From contig NC_066529.1 of NCBI RefSeq assembly GCF_024679095.1, positions 4,794,366 to 4,858,365 of the forward strand: 64,000 nt of DNA, read 5' to 3'. A program made the translations under genes and the position numbers. Positions 11,209 to 22,950 of the stretch are shown here, in pieces (position 1 is the first letter of the stretch; each line of letters starts with the position of its first letter). The notes below the pieces were generated by a model. The model was not told where the DNA came from, ran no database searches, and worked only from the letters and a program-made list of their open reading frames with translations. The DNA is from Eriocheir sinensis. Lineage: Eukaryota; Arthropoda; Malacostraca; Decapoda; Varunidae.

Positions 11209-11885
11209 CCCCTGTTGTCCGCTTAGTGTGTTCCTGTCGGCGCCAACAAGTAATGCTTTCCGCGAGGGCCCTCAATTTCGGTTTCGGCACGTGTGTAATA
11301 TTTCGCGTGATTGCACCGGAATCCCATTACAAAATATTAGCGAATTCCTATTTTGGGTGAGTGTAAAGGTATGCCGGTGACGCTGGTTGATATCACATCT
11401 GAATACCTGTTATTTATTTGGACGCCAACGACAAAACGCGTCCCCATCAAATAAAACTATCTATTGCAAATTTGAAATATGAATAATTAGCCCTTCAAAT
11501 AACACATTTCATAAAACAACGCAAATGACTGAATCAAACGCACACTACTACATCAACAGTAATAATACATAACGACGAGGGAGAAAAAAAAAAGTTCATT
11601 ATTCCAACCAGTAAAAAAATAATTCTAATATACATGGAAATCACTGAGAGATTATTATTTTACGCTTTACTGTTCGGTTTTAATCGTTTTATTTCGCTTC
11701 ATATTATTTATTCCTCATTAAAATAAAATAAAAGATAAATAAATAACCAGCCATCTGTTATCATTAGCATTACTATTATTATTTTTTTTTAATGTTATCC
11801 GTACATGTTGATCATTAGAATTAATAGTAAAAAAAAAAAAATTATAACACGTAAAAATTGAACACCCACGCTCATTAGGACGGTG
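11209..11885. other. AT-rich, no gene seen
   Basis: AT-rich unique sequence with short A runs and no exon signal. Confidence 0.4.
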
Positions 11886-11886
11886 C

Positions 11887-11930
<44 letters not shown>
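11886..11930. repeat. CAA trinucleotide repeat
   Basis: About 15 perfect CAA units. Confidence 0.95.
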
Positions 11931-11931
<1 letters not shown>

Positions 11932-12061
11932 TGAACAACGCGCCAATACTACAAACAACGGCCCTTCGCTCGTTCGCTCCCTCGCCCGTTGACAGTTAAC
12001 TAGATTGGCTTCATCAGTGAATGTTCGAAGCTCCTAATGTTCCTCTGCACAGGGCAAACAC

Positions 12062-12065
<4 letters not shown>

Positions 12066-12101
<36 letters not shown>

Positions 12102-12185
12102 AATAGATAGATAGATAGAGGTAGACAGGTAGACCCATATAAACAGATAGATAAATAGATAGATAGAAACATTGATAGATAAACG
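12066..12185. repeat. CA then GATA-type compound microsatellite
   Basis: A CA run (12066-12098) is followed by an imperfect GATA/TAGA repeat to about 12180. Confidence 0.9.
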
Positions 12186-12333
12186 GATGGATACGCCGAT
12201 AGATATTAAGTTTATTGATCAAAGGAAGGTACAGAACAATAAAAAAAACTATGTAGATCTAAAAAATACAAAGCAGGAGTTCGTAAAATTCAAGGCCATA
12301 CATAAATTGAGACACGAAATGGAAGCAACCCTG

Positions 12334-12335
<2 letters not shown>

Positions 12336-12365
<30 letters not shown>
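12336..12365. repeat. CA microsatellite
   Basis: About 30 bp of perfect CA repeat. Confidence 0.9.
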
Positions 12366-12366
<1 letters not shown>

Positions 12367-12589
12367 CTGCTCACAGTACCTTACCATCGGCAACACTTAT
12401 TTACTGATATTCACTGTACGTTTACCTTCATTTTCGTCTGGTTCTTCCCAAATGTATTAGTGTTGCTTGGGCGATGGAGGCAATCAGCTAATGAGACAAT
12501 TACATCTTTTTTAATATCGTAATGTAAATGGAGTGGAGTGAGGTATTTGGTGGAGCAGGTGAAGGAAATAAAAGTTAATGGAGGGTGAC

Positions 12590-12800
12590 TAGAATGGAAA
12601 TAGATATAGATAGTTAGGGAAGTGGTAGATAGATAGAAATAGTGGTAGATAGAAATAGTTAGGGGAGTGGTGGATAGATAGATGAAATGAGGAGAGGAGA
12701 ATAGAAGAGTGAAATAGTGAAATAGTGAAATAGTGATATAAATTGTGGTAGATAGATAGAAATAGTTAGAGAAGTGGTAGATAGATAGATGGAATGAGGA
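12590..12800. repeat. Degenerate GTGGTAGATAGATAGAAATAG repeats
   Basis: The phrase GAAATAGTTAGGGAAGTGG with TAGATAGATAGAAA recurs at about 12598, 12650 and 12755. It is an imperfect minisatellite at the left edge of the purine-rich tract. Confidence 0.7.
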
Positions 12801-14750
12801 GAGGAGAATAGAAGAGTGAAAGAGAGAGGATGTGAAAAGAGAGAATATATTTTTTTGACAGGGAAGGAAATAGGAGACAAGATATACGATTGAAGAGAAA
12901 GAGAGGATGAGAAAAGAGAGGAAAGGAGAAGGAAGGAAAACGAATGGAAAATATAAAGTAAACGAGAAGAAACGAAGTAAGAGAAAGAAAACTGATAAAC
13001 GAAGTGAGAAATGAGGAGGCACTGAAAAGAAAATACAAGTAAAGAAAATAAAAAAGAAAGTGAGATATGAAAGAAAAGAAGAAAAAATGCCCTGGAAAAA
13101 ATAAATTCAAGAAAAAAAAAACAAGAGAGCGAAAAAAAAAGTAGAAGTGAAGACCGAAGTGCGTAAAAACCTAAGAAACAAACATGCCATAAATACCAGT
13201 GGTCCTTGCCCCAGTGCTCATATATGTCTCCTTTCTTCATTTCCTCTCCTTTGAGCCTGTAGTAGTGGGTGAAGGAGCCATTGATCAAGGACGTGACGCC
13301 AATGGTCCTTGCCGAAGTGATTATATCCGGCTCCTTTTTCCCTTCCCTTTTAGCCAACAGCGCCTGAAGAATCCATGAACCCAGACCACAAAAGTTACCG
13401 ATGACACGTGCAAGTTTTCCCCGTTTAGAGACAGAGATAAAAAACGGGAAATAGGTCGAAAAGGGCATATGAAAAAAGGGGTTAAAAGGAGACGGATGAA
13501 AAAGGAAGGAGGGGGACGAGAGAGTATCGGAAAGTTATTGAAAACGAAGAGTCTGAGAGAGAAGGGAGAGAGAAGGGAGAGGAGGAATGAAGGAGAGGAA
13601 GAAGGAGGAGAGGTGGAGGGAGGAAAGTACTACAGTTGGGGGTCAGGGGAGGAGGGAAGACTTGGCTATTTCCTTCCATCACTGCAATTGACCGCGGGAA
13701 GTTAGGGGACAGACAAAGAGAGGAGAGGAGAGGAGAGGAGAGGAAAGAAGAGAAGAAAGGAGAGGAGAAGAAAGGAAAGGAAAAAATGAGGAGACGAGAG
13801 GATAAAAAGGAAGATGAAGAGAGCAAAGAGAACGATGAATTAAAGAAGAGAATGAGAGAAGAGGATAAAAAAGGTGAAGGAATCAGAGAAAAAAAATAAA
13901 AGAAGAGAAGAAAATAGAGAAGTGGAGAAGTGAGACGAGAAGAGAAAAGCGGAGGAAAAGGAGAAAATATAATAGGGATGATTATAGGAAGAGAAATCAA
14001 AGAGAAAGCGAAATAAAGAAGAGGAGAAAAATGGAAATGAGAGGAGAGACTCGCGATTAAAGAATAAAGAAAAGAGAAAACTAAAACGCAAGAAAGGGAA
14101 GGAAAAAAGAAAATAAATTAAAGAGTAAATAAAAATACGCGCTGGACAGGAAGAGGAAATTAAAGTAAACCGAAAGAGGAAAAAAAAGAATCGTGGGGAA
14201 AATTTGTAAATAATGCAACGACAAGGGAGGGAAAATTTTGTTGAGGGAAAGGAAAAAAATAATGAAAAAAATGTGGAAGAAGAAAAAGAAGAGGAAGAAA
14301 AAGAAGACGATGATGATGAAGGTGAAGATGAAAATGAAGAAGATGAAGAAGAAGAAGTAAAAAATTGTTGTGAGGAGAGGAAGAAGAAGAAGAAGAAGAA
14401 GAAGAAGAAGAAAAATATAGACAGATGAAAAGATGAAAAGGAAGAAGAAGAAGACGTAGGCAAAGACGAAGACGAAGAAAAAGAAGAGAAAGAAAAATAA
14501 TAAGAAAAAAAAAGAAGACGATGACGAAGAAAAAAAAAAAAAACAGATTAAGAGAAAAGAAAGTAGAAGGAAAGGAAGACACGACGATAATGAAGCCGAA
14601 AGAAGAAAAAAGAAAAGAAAAACCCAGCTATGAAAAACAACAAAAATAAACAAACAAATACAGAAAAAAATATAAATGAACGACTCACAGAAAAGGACAT
14701 CGGGTTGGAAAATATAGGAAATAAAAGAAGAGAAAAAAAAGTCTCTATAT
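12800..14750. repeat. Long purine-rich (GA/GAA) tract
   Basis: For nearly 2 kb the plus strand is strongly enriched for A and G, with GAAGAAGAA, AGAGG and GAGGA stretches and few pyrimidines. All long open frames are low-complexity Ser/Phe/Leu-rich (minus) or Lys/Glu/Arg-rich (plus) and are artefacts of composition. The one patch of mixed sequence is at about 13190-13430. Confidence 0.9.
13190..13365. repeat. Two-copy ~103-bp duplication inside the purine tract
   Basis: GGTCCTTGCC-CAGTG at 13201 and GGTCCTTGCCGAAGTG at 13304 are followed by similar sequence ending in CCTCTCCTTTGAGCC and CCTTCCCTTTTAGCC. A minus-strand frame across it has mixed composition but no recognised domain. Confidence 0.6.
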
Positions 14751-14829
14751 ATTCATTTATTCCAAGGGTGGGGTGTGAAAAAAAAACTCCCCTCAATTGC
14801 AGACTTTTCCTGATTGAGACCCATTTACC

Positions 14830-16550
14830 TCCAATTCATGTTTATCCTCTCCCTTTCCTTCTCTTTCTCCCCTTTTTCCTCTCCCATTCTCCCATTCCCG
14901 TCTTTCTTTCCTTTTCTTTCTCTTTCCCTCTTTCCCCTTCCTTCCCTTTCCCTTTCTCTTTTCTGTTCTGCCTCTCCTTTCTTTCTTTTCTCTTTCCCTT
15001 TTCTTTTCTGCTTCCCCTCCGCTTTGATTCTGTCTCCCTCTCCTTCCCTTTTTCTCTCTTTCTTTAGGGAATGCATAAAAGTGAATAATGTGTTGGTATT
15101 ATTTAGGCAACTTCTGGTCCTGAGGTATTCGTGTTTTGAAAGTGTTGCTGGTTGCGCGCGCTCTCCTCTTTTTTTGGATTCCTGTTTCCTCTTTCCTCTC
15201 CTCTCCTTACTTTTTTCATCTTTTTCCTTCTCTCTTTTCCCAATCTTTCCCTTTTTTTAGTCTTTCTTCCTCTTTTTCCTCTCCTTCCTTCCTTCCTTCT
15301 TTGTCATTCTTTCTCTCCTTTCTTTTCTTACTTCGTCATTTCTCCTCTCTTTTCTCTTTTCTCTCTTCTTCATTCCTTCTCTCTTTCCTCTCTTCCTTCG
15401 TCATTCGCCCTCTTTTTCCTTACTCTCCTTCTTTCTTCATTATTCCTTCTCTCCTTCTTCTCTTTCCTTTCTTCTTTGTCATTCCTTCTCTCTTTCCTTC
15501 CTTCCTCATTAATCCTCCCATTTCTTCTCCTTCCCTGCTTTTTACGTTATTCTTCTTTTGCTTCTTTCTATTCTCGTTTACTCAGTTCTCCCTTTTCTCC
15601 TTCTTCTTTCTCCTTTCTTTCCTCTTAGTTCTTCGTCTCCCTCCTCCTCCTCTTCCTTTCCGTCTCTCCGCTTTCTCCTTTCCTTCGTCGTTCGTTCTTC
15701 GGTATTATATGTTCTTTCTTTCTCATCTTTTTCCTCCTTTCTTTTTATCCTCAGTCCTCTCCTTTCCCCTTCTTCCTCCTTTCTTTCCTTCGTAGTTCTT
15801 TCATTTCTTCTTTCCTTTCTTCGTTTGTTCTTTGCTAATATCTTCTTCCATTCCCGTCTCTTTTCTTTTCCGTTCGTTTCTCCTTCTTTTCTCTTTTCCC
15901 TCCTTCATTTTTTGCTTCCTTTTTCTTACTTCTCCTCATCCATCTTCGTTCTCCCTTTTTTATTTTCCCCGTCCTCCTTTTTCACTTTTCTCCTCCATTT
16001 CCTGTTTCCCAAATCTTTGCGTCTCTCTCGACTTTCCTCACCTTCGTTCTTTACTTTCTCATTTTTATCCTTTTTCTTATTTTTTATCATCTTTTTTTTT
16101 CGTCTTTTATGCTCCTCTTCCTCCTTCGTAATCTCCTTCGTTCATCATCTTTTATACTTTCCCTCCTCCTTTACTTCCTCTTTCGCCTTCTTTCTTCATT
16201 CTTGCATTCTTATTCCTCCTATTCTCTCTCTTCTTGTTCTTCTTTTCTTCTTTTCTTGTTTATTAGCGTTTCCTTTATATGGATTCGTTCTCCTCTCTAT
16301 CTGTCTTCTTCCTTCCTTTGTTCCTTCCTTCCTTCCTTCCTTATTCAACCTCTTCTTCCTTGTCTCCTTCCTCCTTTTGTTTCCTCTCCTTCCACTCTCC
16401 TCCTCTACTTCCTCCTCCTTCCTCTCTTCTCCCTCCCTCCCCCTTGCCTGTTCTTCCTTCCATCCTTCCTTCCCTCCTCTGCTTCCTCCTCTTATCTCCC
16501 TCTTTCCCTCCCTCCCTCCTTCCCTTCGTCCTTGGCCGCCGCTGTTGCTG
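14830..16550. repeat. Long pyrimidine-rich (CT/CTT) tract
   Basis: About 1.7 kb in which the plus strand is almost entirely C and T. It directly follows the purine-rich tract. Open frames of up to 335 codons here are Ser/Phe/Leu low-complexity and not believable genes. Confidence 0.9.
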
Positions 16551-16749
16551 CTCGTTCAAGAATAAAAGAAGTCAACGTTTTGTCAAGACATTCAACATTC
16601 ACATTCACACGATACTTCGAAATGTTGGTCCTGAAAGAAAGATGTTTGCTTCGTGTTGTCTCTCGAATAGTGTTAGTTTTTACATTTTTTTCTCAGTCCA
16701 TCTGTATTTTTCTTCTTCTTTATTCCTCCTTTCAATTTGGTGTGAGTGC

Positions 16750-16815
<66 letters not shown>
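16750..16815. repeat. TG microsatellite
   Basis: About 66 bp of perfect TG. Confidence 0.95.
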
Positions 16816-16816
<1 letters not shown>

Positions 16817-16857
16817 TATGTTTGAATGTTCCTTCCTGGTTTGCTTCTCTGTCGGTT

Positions 16858-16859
16858 TA

Positions 16860-16898
<39 letters not shown>

Positions 16899-16985
16899 CC
16901 CTGTCTGTCTGTCTCTCTCCATCTATGAATACTTATCTCTCTCCCTGTGTTTTGTCTGCTGTCTGTCTGTCTGTCTGTACACTTG
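16858..16985. repeat. TGTC/TCTA tetranucleotide repeats
   Basis: Runs of TGTC (16862-16890 and again near 16960-16978) with TCTATC variants between them. Confidence 0.85.
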
Positions 16986-17015
16986 TTTTTCCCTGTTTAT
17001 TTGTCATCCTGCATG

Positions 17016-17021
<6 letters not shown>

Positions 17022-17071
<50 letters not shown>
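17022..17071. repeat. TC microsatellite
   Basis: About 50 bp of perfect TC. Confidence 0.95.
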
Positions 17072-17074
<3 letters not shown>

Positions 17075-17195
17075 AGTGTCATTACGTCGAGTGTGTGTTT
17101 TAGGATGAGCCGAGGTAATGAGAGGGGGAGAGAGAGAGAGAGAGTTGACAAATATTCATATAAACGCGGCAGGAAAAAAAAAAATAGGCCTTTTA

Positions 17196-17196
<1 letters not shown>

Positions 17197-17267
<71 letters not shown>
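17197..17267. repeat. CA microsatellite
   Basis: About 70 bp of perfect CA. Confidence 0.95.
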
Positions 17268-17268
<1 letters not shown>

Positions 17269-17299
17269 ACACAAATGTCATCATCCTCACCCTTCTTTT

Positions 17300-17350
17300 C
17301 CTCCTCCTCCTCCTCCTTTTCCTCTTCCTCCTCCTCCTCCTCTTCCTCAG
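17300..17350. repeat. TCC trinucleotide repeat
   Basis: Imperfect CTC/TCC repeat. Confidence 0.85.
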
Positions 17351-17414
17351 TTGTATGCGACATCTCACCGTTCCCTTTGTCCTTCTCGTCTTCTGCAATT
17401 ACATTCAAGAGTCC

Positions 17415-17730
17415 TTCCTGCCCACCCCTATAACCTTCCTTTACCCTCCCTTTTCCCTCCCGCCCACCCCAATAACCTTCCTTTAATCTGTTTCCCTCTC
17501 TCCCACCCTTTAACCTCCCTTTTCCCTCCTACCCACCCCTATAACCTTCCTTTTCCCTTCTACCCACCCATTTAACCTCCCTTTACCATCCGTTTTCCCT
17601 CCCTTTTCCTTCCCGCCCAACTTTTAACCTCCCTTTTCCCTCCGTTTTCCCTCCCTTTTCCCTCCCGCCCAACCTTTAACCTCCCTTTACCCTCCGTTTT
17701 CCCTCCTGCCCACCTCTTTAACCTCCCTTC
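17415..17730. repeat. CT-rich minisatellite with ACCTCCCTTTTCCCTCC units
   Basis: Variants of CCCACCCCTATAACC and TTTAACCTCCCTTTTCCC recur every 35-60 bp, with uneven unit length. Confidence 0.75.
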
Positions 17731-18590
17731 TGCCGCCACCTACTCTTGCACCTTCCGTTTCTCTCGTCTTATCTGTTCGTCCTGTACTTTAATATCACTC
17801 GCCTTCCCTCGTTTCCTCCCTTTCCCTCCATTCCCTCCTGTCCACCCAAAACCCCTCTGTCACCATCCACATATGCATCTTCCGTCCCTCCTGCTTTGTC
17901 TCTTCCTCTTATACTTTAACACTTCTCGCCTCCGCCCCTTCCGTACTCTCTATCCCTGTTCTCCATCTTATACTCCCTTCCCAAATTCCAGAGTTCGCCC
18001 ACAAGGTCCACGCATCTATTGACCTCCCCATATTTCATTGGCTGGGTGGTTGGTCTGTTGGTGTTGATGTTTGCCTGGTCAGTGTTCGACCCCTGGTATG
18101 TATATGTTACGAGGCTCTGAAGGTAAGATGTGAGATTTATCCTGTTGACGAGGCCTTATATTATTTTTAGGTTTTGTTTATTCATTTATGTTTTTATGTT
18201 CGAATTTTCTTTCTCTCTTATAGTTTTTTTTTGGTGTTGTTTATTTTTTTTTAATCTTTTTAGTTTCAATTTTCTTCTCACGTTGATTTTAGGTTTATTT
18301 TCTATATTTTTTCAGTTCCCCATTTTTATTTCTCTGTTCCCCTTCAATATCAGCCCACCTCTTTTTCCCTTCCCTTCTACTAATTCCCGTCCACTTGAAG
18401 ATGGGGAGAACTATTTTAACCTTTTTTTTTTACCTTCAGCTCGCTTCCATCTCTATTAGTCTCTTGTTCCTCCTCGTCCCTCAACTGCCACTTGCCTCCT
18501 TTCCTTCCTGAATCTTTTCCGTTATTTTTTTTCTCCCTCTCGTGTTTCTCGCCTCCCATCCTCTTCTTGTCTTCTTTTCCGCACTGTCAC
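17730..18590. other. Pyrimidine-biased, no gene seen
   Basis: C/T-biased sequence with T runs at 18220-18260 and 18421-18431. No exon or RNA gene is recognisable. Confidence 0.4.
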
Positions 18591-18930
18591 CCGCTTCCTT
18601 CTTCTCCTTGTCACTCGTCTTTCCTTCCTGTCTCTCCTTCTTTCTTCTCTTTTTCCTCTCGTCTCCTCTACCTGTCCTTCCCTCAGTCACTCCCTTATCA
18701 CTTATCTGCCTCTGCCTACCTCTTTTTTTCCTCCGTTCTCTCCCTGTCCTTGTCTTAGTCAGCTTCCTTTTTCTCTTGTCACTCGTCTTTCCTTCCTGTC
18801 TCTCCTTCTTTCTTCTTTTTTTCATCTTGTCTCCTCTCCTTGTCCTTCCCTCAATCACTCCCTTATCTCTTATCTGCCTCTCTCTCCTTTTTTTCCCCTC
18901 CCTTCTCTCCCTGTCCTCGTCTTAGTCCCT
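18590..18930. repeat. Two-copy 168-bp CT-rich duplication
   Basis: CACTCGTCTTTCCTTCCTGT at 18612 recurs at 18780. Both copies continue through a TCACTCCCTTATC segment to CTCCCTGTCCT and CGTCTTAGTC. Confidence 0.85.
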
Positions 18931-18935
18931 TATCA

Positions 18936-18975
18936 CCTGACCTAACCTAACCTAACCTAACCTAACCTAACCAAA
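18936..18975. repeat. Interstitial telomeric-type repeat (CCTAA)n
   Basis: Six perfect CCTAA units (18941-18970) have one imperfect unit on each side. CCTAA is the complement of TTAGG, the ancestral arthropod telomere repeat. It sits in unique flanking sequence rather than at a chromosome end. Confidence 0.9.
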
Positions 18976-19114
18976 CCCTCCCTTATCTCTTGTCTCCCTC
19001 TCCCTATCCAACCACGAGTTCTCTTCACACGACACACCCCACATCTCTCCCTTCTCCCTCCCATGCCATAATCATCCCTGCCTCTCTCTCCCTTGCTCCA
19101 CGTCCTTCCTATTC

Positions 19115-19165
19115 CTCTCTCCCTCCTCCTCCACCTCCTCCTCCTCCACCTCCTCCTCCTTCCCT
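19115..19165. repeat. CTCCTCCAC-type repeat
   Basis: Imperfect CTC/CAC trinucleotide repeat. Confidence 0.75.
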
Positions 19166-19348
19166 CCCACTCGCCTGTCCTAGCCTGGAGGTCACGGAGG
19201 AAAAACATGAAGCAGGAATGAGGTTATCAAGGAAGCCCCAAGTTTCCGGAGCAGCCTTTGTAATAATAATGATAAAAAAAAACCGTGTTGGTGTTGGTGG
19301 GGGTTGGGGGAAGAGAGGGAGCGAGGGGGGGAGAGAGAGTGAGTGTGA

Positions 19349-19353
<5 letters not shown>

Positions 19354-19394
<41 letters not shown>
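19354..19394. repeat. TG microsatellite
   Basis: About 40 bp of perfect TG. Confidence 0.95.
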
Positions 19395-19395
<1 letters not shown>

Positions 19396-19554
19396 AAATA
19401 ATGAATCACAAATACATCATTCAAGTTCAATGTATATATTTTGCAATCAAAAAAGAAATAATGGAGATCAAACAGATACGCATTATCATACCCGGAAACA
19501 GAAAAAAAGAAGAAAAAAAGGAAAAGAAAAAAAATTGTCTCAAATTAGCCAATG

Positions 19555-19556
<2 letters not shown>

Positions 19557-19629
<73 letters not shown>
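19557..19629. repeat. TC-CA compound microsatellite
   Basis: About 55 bp of TC followed directly by a CA run. Confidence 0.95.
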
Positions 19630-19887
19630 GAATTTCACCTATTTTTTTTCTGTAATTATTTTTATACATTCTCTTGTCTTTTGAAAATAATATACCCCTG
19701 AAAATTTATAGTTTTAATTTACGTTTGTTGCTGCTGCTGCCGCCTTGTTCGGATGATAAATCTTGGAACATATTGCATAACTTTTCACTCTCCCTCTTTT
19801 GTAACATTTATCAAACAAAATATAAACAAGAAAAAGGAGAGAGAGAGAAAAAATATAGTGATTAATATTTGGTGGCAACATTTTATA

Positions 19888-19892
<5 letters not shown>

Positions 19893-19934
<42 letters not shown>
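19893..19934. repeat. TC microsatellite
   Basis: About 42 bp of perfect TC. Confidence 0.95.
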
Positions 19935-19937
<3 letters not shown>

Positions 19938-20129
19938 TAACACTAAAAGAAAACGAAAACGGGGACACACAAATTCAGGACGTACTAAAATATTTCCTTT
20001 CTGTCCTCTGAAAAAAAATATTACCTCTTCTCTAATGTCCCCTCTTCTCTTCCTCTTCCTCCTCCTCCTCTTATCCACCCACTCCATTGCTTTTGTTCCC
20101 TCTTTCTCTCTCCTATTCTCATCTGCCCC

Positions 20130-20130
<1 letters not shown>

Positions 20131-20184
<54 letters not shown>
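20131..20184. repeat. TC microsatellite
   Basis: About 53 bp of perfect TC. Confidence 0.95.
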
Positions 20185-20188
<4 letters not shown>

Positions 20189-20416
20189 CTTTTTTCCCTT
20201 TCTTTCGTCCCTTTGTCTCGTGAGCTTCATTGTTCTGAGTTAGGCTTTTTATTTATTTTTTTTTTTTTTTACTCCTCTGTAATTTGAGGCACAGGAAGAA
20301 TGACGTGTCTGGTACTGGTCTTTCTGTTTGTCTGTTTCTGCCTGTCTGTCGCTGTGGTCGTCCGTCTATTTCATTGTGTCCAGTACGTAGGTTTGTCTGT
20401 TGGAGGAAGATCTGTT

Positions 20417-20419
<3 letters not shown>

Positions 20420-20511
<92 letters not shown>
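20420..20511. repeat. TC microsatellite
   Basis: About 90 bp of perfect TC. Confidence 0.95.
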
Positions 20512-20515
<4 letters not shown>

Positions 20516-20574
20516 AGCACCATCAACAATGCGGTCAATCAAAGAACTCGTCATGCCGCATCGAGTTTCCTCCA

Positions 20575-20835
20575 CCTCCTCCTCCTCCTCCTCCTCTATC
20601 TCCTCCTCTTCCTCCTCCTCCCTTCTCTTCCTCTTTCATTGCCTCCTACGATTACCTTTCATTGTCCTCCTCCTACTTTTCATTTTCATTTTCCTCCTCC
20701 TCCTCCTCCTCCTCCTCTTCCTCCTCCTCCTCCCTTCTCTTCCTCTTTCATTGCCTCCTACGTTTCCCTTTCATTGTCCTCCTCCTACTTTTCATTATAA
20801 TTTTCCTCCTCCTCCTCCTCCTCCTTCTCCTTCTT
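20575..20835. repeat. CTCCTC-rich minisatellite, ~112-bp unit
   Basis: CCCTTCTCTTCCTCTTTCAT at 20620 recurs at 20732. Both copies are followed by TTGCCTCCTACG and TTTCATTGTCCTCCTCCTAC. Confidence 0.85.
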
Positions 20836-20904
20836 CCCATCAACCTCTCGAAATGGTCTTCTTGAGAGGGCACAGGAGAGGGTCAACCGTCATTGGTCAT
20901 TCTG

Positions 20905-21440
20905 AAGGAAGGAAGGAAATGAGGAAGGAAGGATGGAGTAAGGAATGAGTGAAGAAGGGAAGGAGGGATTACGGATTAAAGAAGGAAGAAAGAGGGAAAG
21001 AAGAAAGCAGGACAGAACGATGGGAAAGAAAGGAAGAAGGATAAGAAGAGAGTTAAGGAAAGAAGAAAAGAAAGAGGGAAGGAAGAAAGGAAGGAGGGAA
21101 GGAAGGAAGTAATGATGGGAAAGAAGGAAAAAAAAAGGATTGGAAGGGAGTTAAGGGAGGAAGTAGGATGTAAGGAAGGAAGGAAGGTTGGTAAGGAAGA
21201 AGGATGGGGGAAGGCGAAGGAAGGAAGGACAGAAGGAATAGGGAAAAAAGGAAAGAGGGATGGAGAGAGAGTTACGGAGAGATTAAGTAAGGAAGGAAAT
21301 AAGGAAGGAAGGGAGAAGGGTAAGGAAGGAAAGTGAAGAGATACGGAGGAAGGAAGGAAAGAAGAATGGGAAAGGAGTTAAGAAAGGAAGGAGTAAATAG
21401 GTAAGTAAGGAAGGAAGGAAAAGAGAAGGGTATGGAAGGA
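20905..21440. repeat. GGAA-rich purine tract
   Basis: Irregular GGAAGGAAG repeats occupy about 500 bp. Confidence 0.85.
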
Positions 21441-21441
21441 G

Positions 21442-21895
21442 GATTGAGAGAGGCGAGGAAGGAATGAAGGAGGGAAAGAAGGAAGGAAAAGAGAAGGGAA
21501 GGAAAGAAGGATTGTGAGAGGCGGAGGAAGGAATGAAGGAGGGAAAGAAGGAAGGAAAAGAGAAGGGAAGGAAGGAGGATTGTGAGAGGCGGAGGAAGGA
21601 ATGAAGGAGGGAAAGAAGGAAGGAAAAGAGAAGGGAAGGAAAGAAGGATTGTGAGAGGCGGAGGAAGGAATGAAGGAGGGAAAGAAGGAAGGAAAAGAGA
21701 AGGGAAGGAAGGAGGATTGTGAGAGGCGGAGGAAGGAATGAAGGAGGGAAAGAAGAAAGGAAAAGAAAAGGGAAGGAAAGGAGGATTGTGAGAGGCGGAG
21801 GAAGGAATGAAGGAGGGAAGGAAGGAAGGAAAAGAGAAGGGAAGGAAGGAGGATTGTGAGAGGCGGAGGAAGGAATGAAGTAGGGGAAGAAGGAA
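21442..21895. repeat. Purine minisatellite, seven units of 68-69 bp
   Basis: GGATTGTGAGAGGCGGAGGA-type starts fall at 21442, 21510, 21578, 21647, 21715, 21783 and 21852. Units are nearly identical and contain GAAGGAAGGAAAAGAGAAGG. Confidence 0.95.
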
Positions 21896-22068
21896 GTCAT
21901 GAAGGGAGAAATGCTCAAAGTTAGTTTTAAGTCAGTTCGGAACACTATCAACTACCAAGATTTTTCCTCCATTTTTTTTTCTTCTTGTCAATAGAAAGTT
22001 TGTGTAGCAGGGAACATGATAGGAGTTGAAAGTGTGGAGAATGGGATAATAAAAGATGTCACGAGCAT

Positions 22069-22072
<4 letters not shown>

Positions 22073-22110
<38 letters not shown>

Positions 22111-22132
22111 CGGTTACTCTTTTTTTGGTGCG

Positions 22133-22207
<75 letters not shown>
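22073..22207. repeat. Inverted TC/GA microsatellite pair forming a large hairpin
   Basis: A TC run (22073-22107) is followed after 28 bp by a GA run (22136-22207). The spacer itself contains GTTAC and GTAAC. The arms are perfectly complementary for about 35 bp. Confidence 0.9.
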
Positions 22208-22209
<2 letters not shown>

Positions 22210-22388
22210 ATTAAGTTTTTTTCTCTCTCTACAGTTCATTTTCGGTACTTGTATATATTTGTTTTGGGTTGATGTTATTTTTGTTTCTCCGACTAACTTG
22301 TAATCGGTCTGAAGTATATTTCCTTTTCTCTCTGTTTTCTTCCATCGTTTTTTGTTTTCCTTATTGTTACCAGTATTCCTATCGCTGC

Positions 22389-22435
22389 TGCTACTACTAC
22401 TACTGCTACTACTACTACTACTACTTCTACTACTA
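22389..22435. repeat. CTA trinucleotide repeat
   Basis: About 15 imperfect TAC/CTA units. Confidence 0.85.
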
Positions 22436-22611
22436 CAACAACTTTATTTCTAACATACACATTCCCTCCGATCCGTGCTCTGGGAATTATATACTTTCAG
22501 ATTTCCTCATGCAACGTATCCTGTGCAAGCTGGAATTGCCTTACTGATAAAGTTTATTTATTTGGCTGTTTGGAAGCGCCTGTGCTTGTATTTGTGCGTT
22601 AAAAAGGGCAA

Positions 22612-22614
<3 letters not shown>

Positions 22615-22703
<89 letters not shown>

Positions 22704-22708
22704 GTGTT
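22615..22708. repeat. TG microsatellite
   Basis: About 94 bp of TG with one C interruption near the right end. Confidence 0.95.
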
Positions 22709-22950
22709 TATATAAGAAGATTTTCATATTACCAAACGTTTATTGGTTGATTCCTATTAATCTAGCAAGTACTGTTGAGGTAAATCGTATCAATATGTTT
22801 TCTTCCACAATCACTTCTTTAGGGATTAGCTTAACAAGATCAGACAACACGATGCAAATACCCTAACAAACACTAATCATGCCGTATGGAAGGTTACTTA
22901 TTTAAGGTATAGGGGTGGCAGGCAGGGAGGGAGGCAGGGAGAGAGGCAGA

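Noticed and set aside
12411..14796. Minus-strand open frames of 170-270 codons
   Set aside because: They are complements of the purine-rich tract. The mixed-composition part near 13190-13430 has no recognised domain and reflects a 103-bp duplication.
15136..17103. Plus-strand open frames of 219-335 codons
   Set aside because: They are Ser/Phe/Leu-rich or CVCVCV low-complexity translations of C/T tracts and TG repeats, open in several frames at once.
18080..18130. Possible tRNA-like TTCGA box
   Set aside because: No matching A box, acceptor stem or cloverleaf could be drawn around it. No tRNA was found elsewhere by eye.
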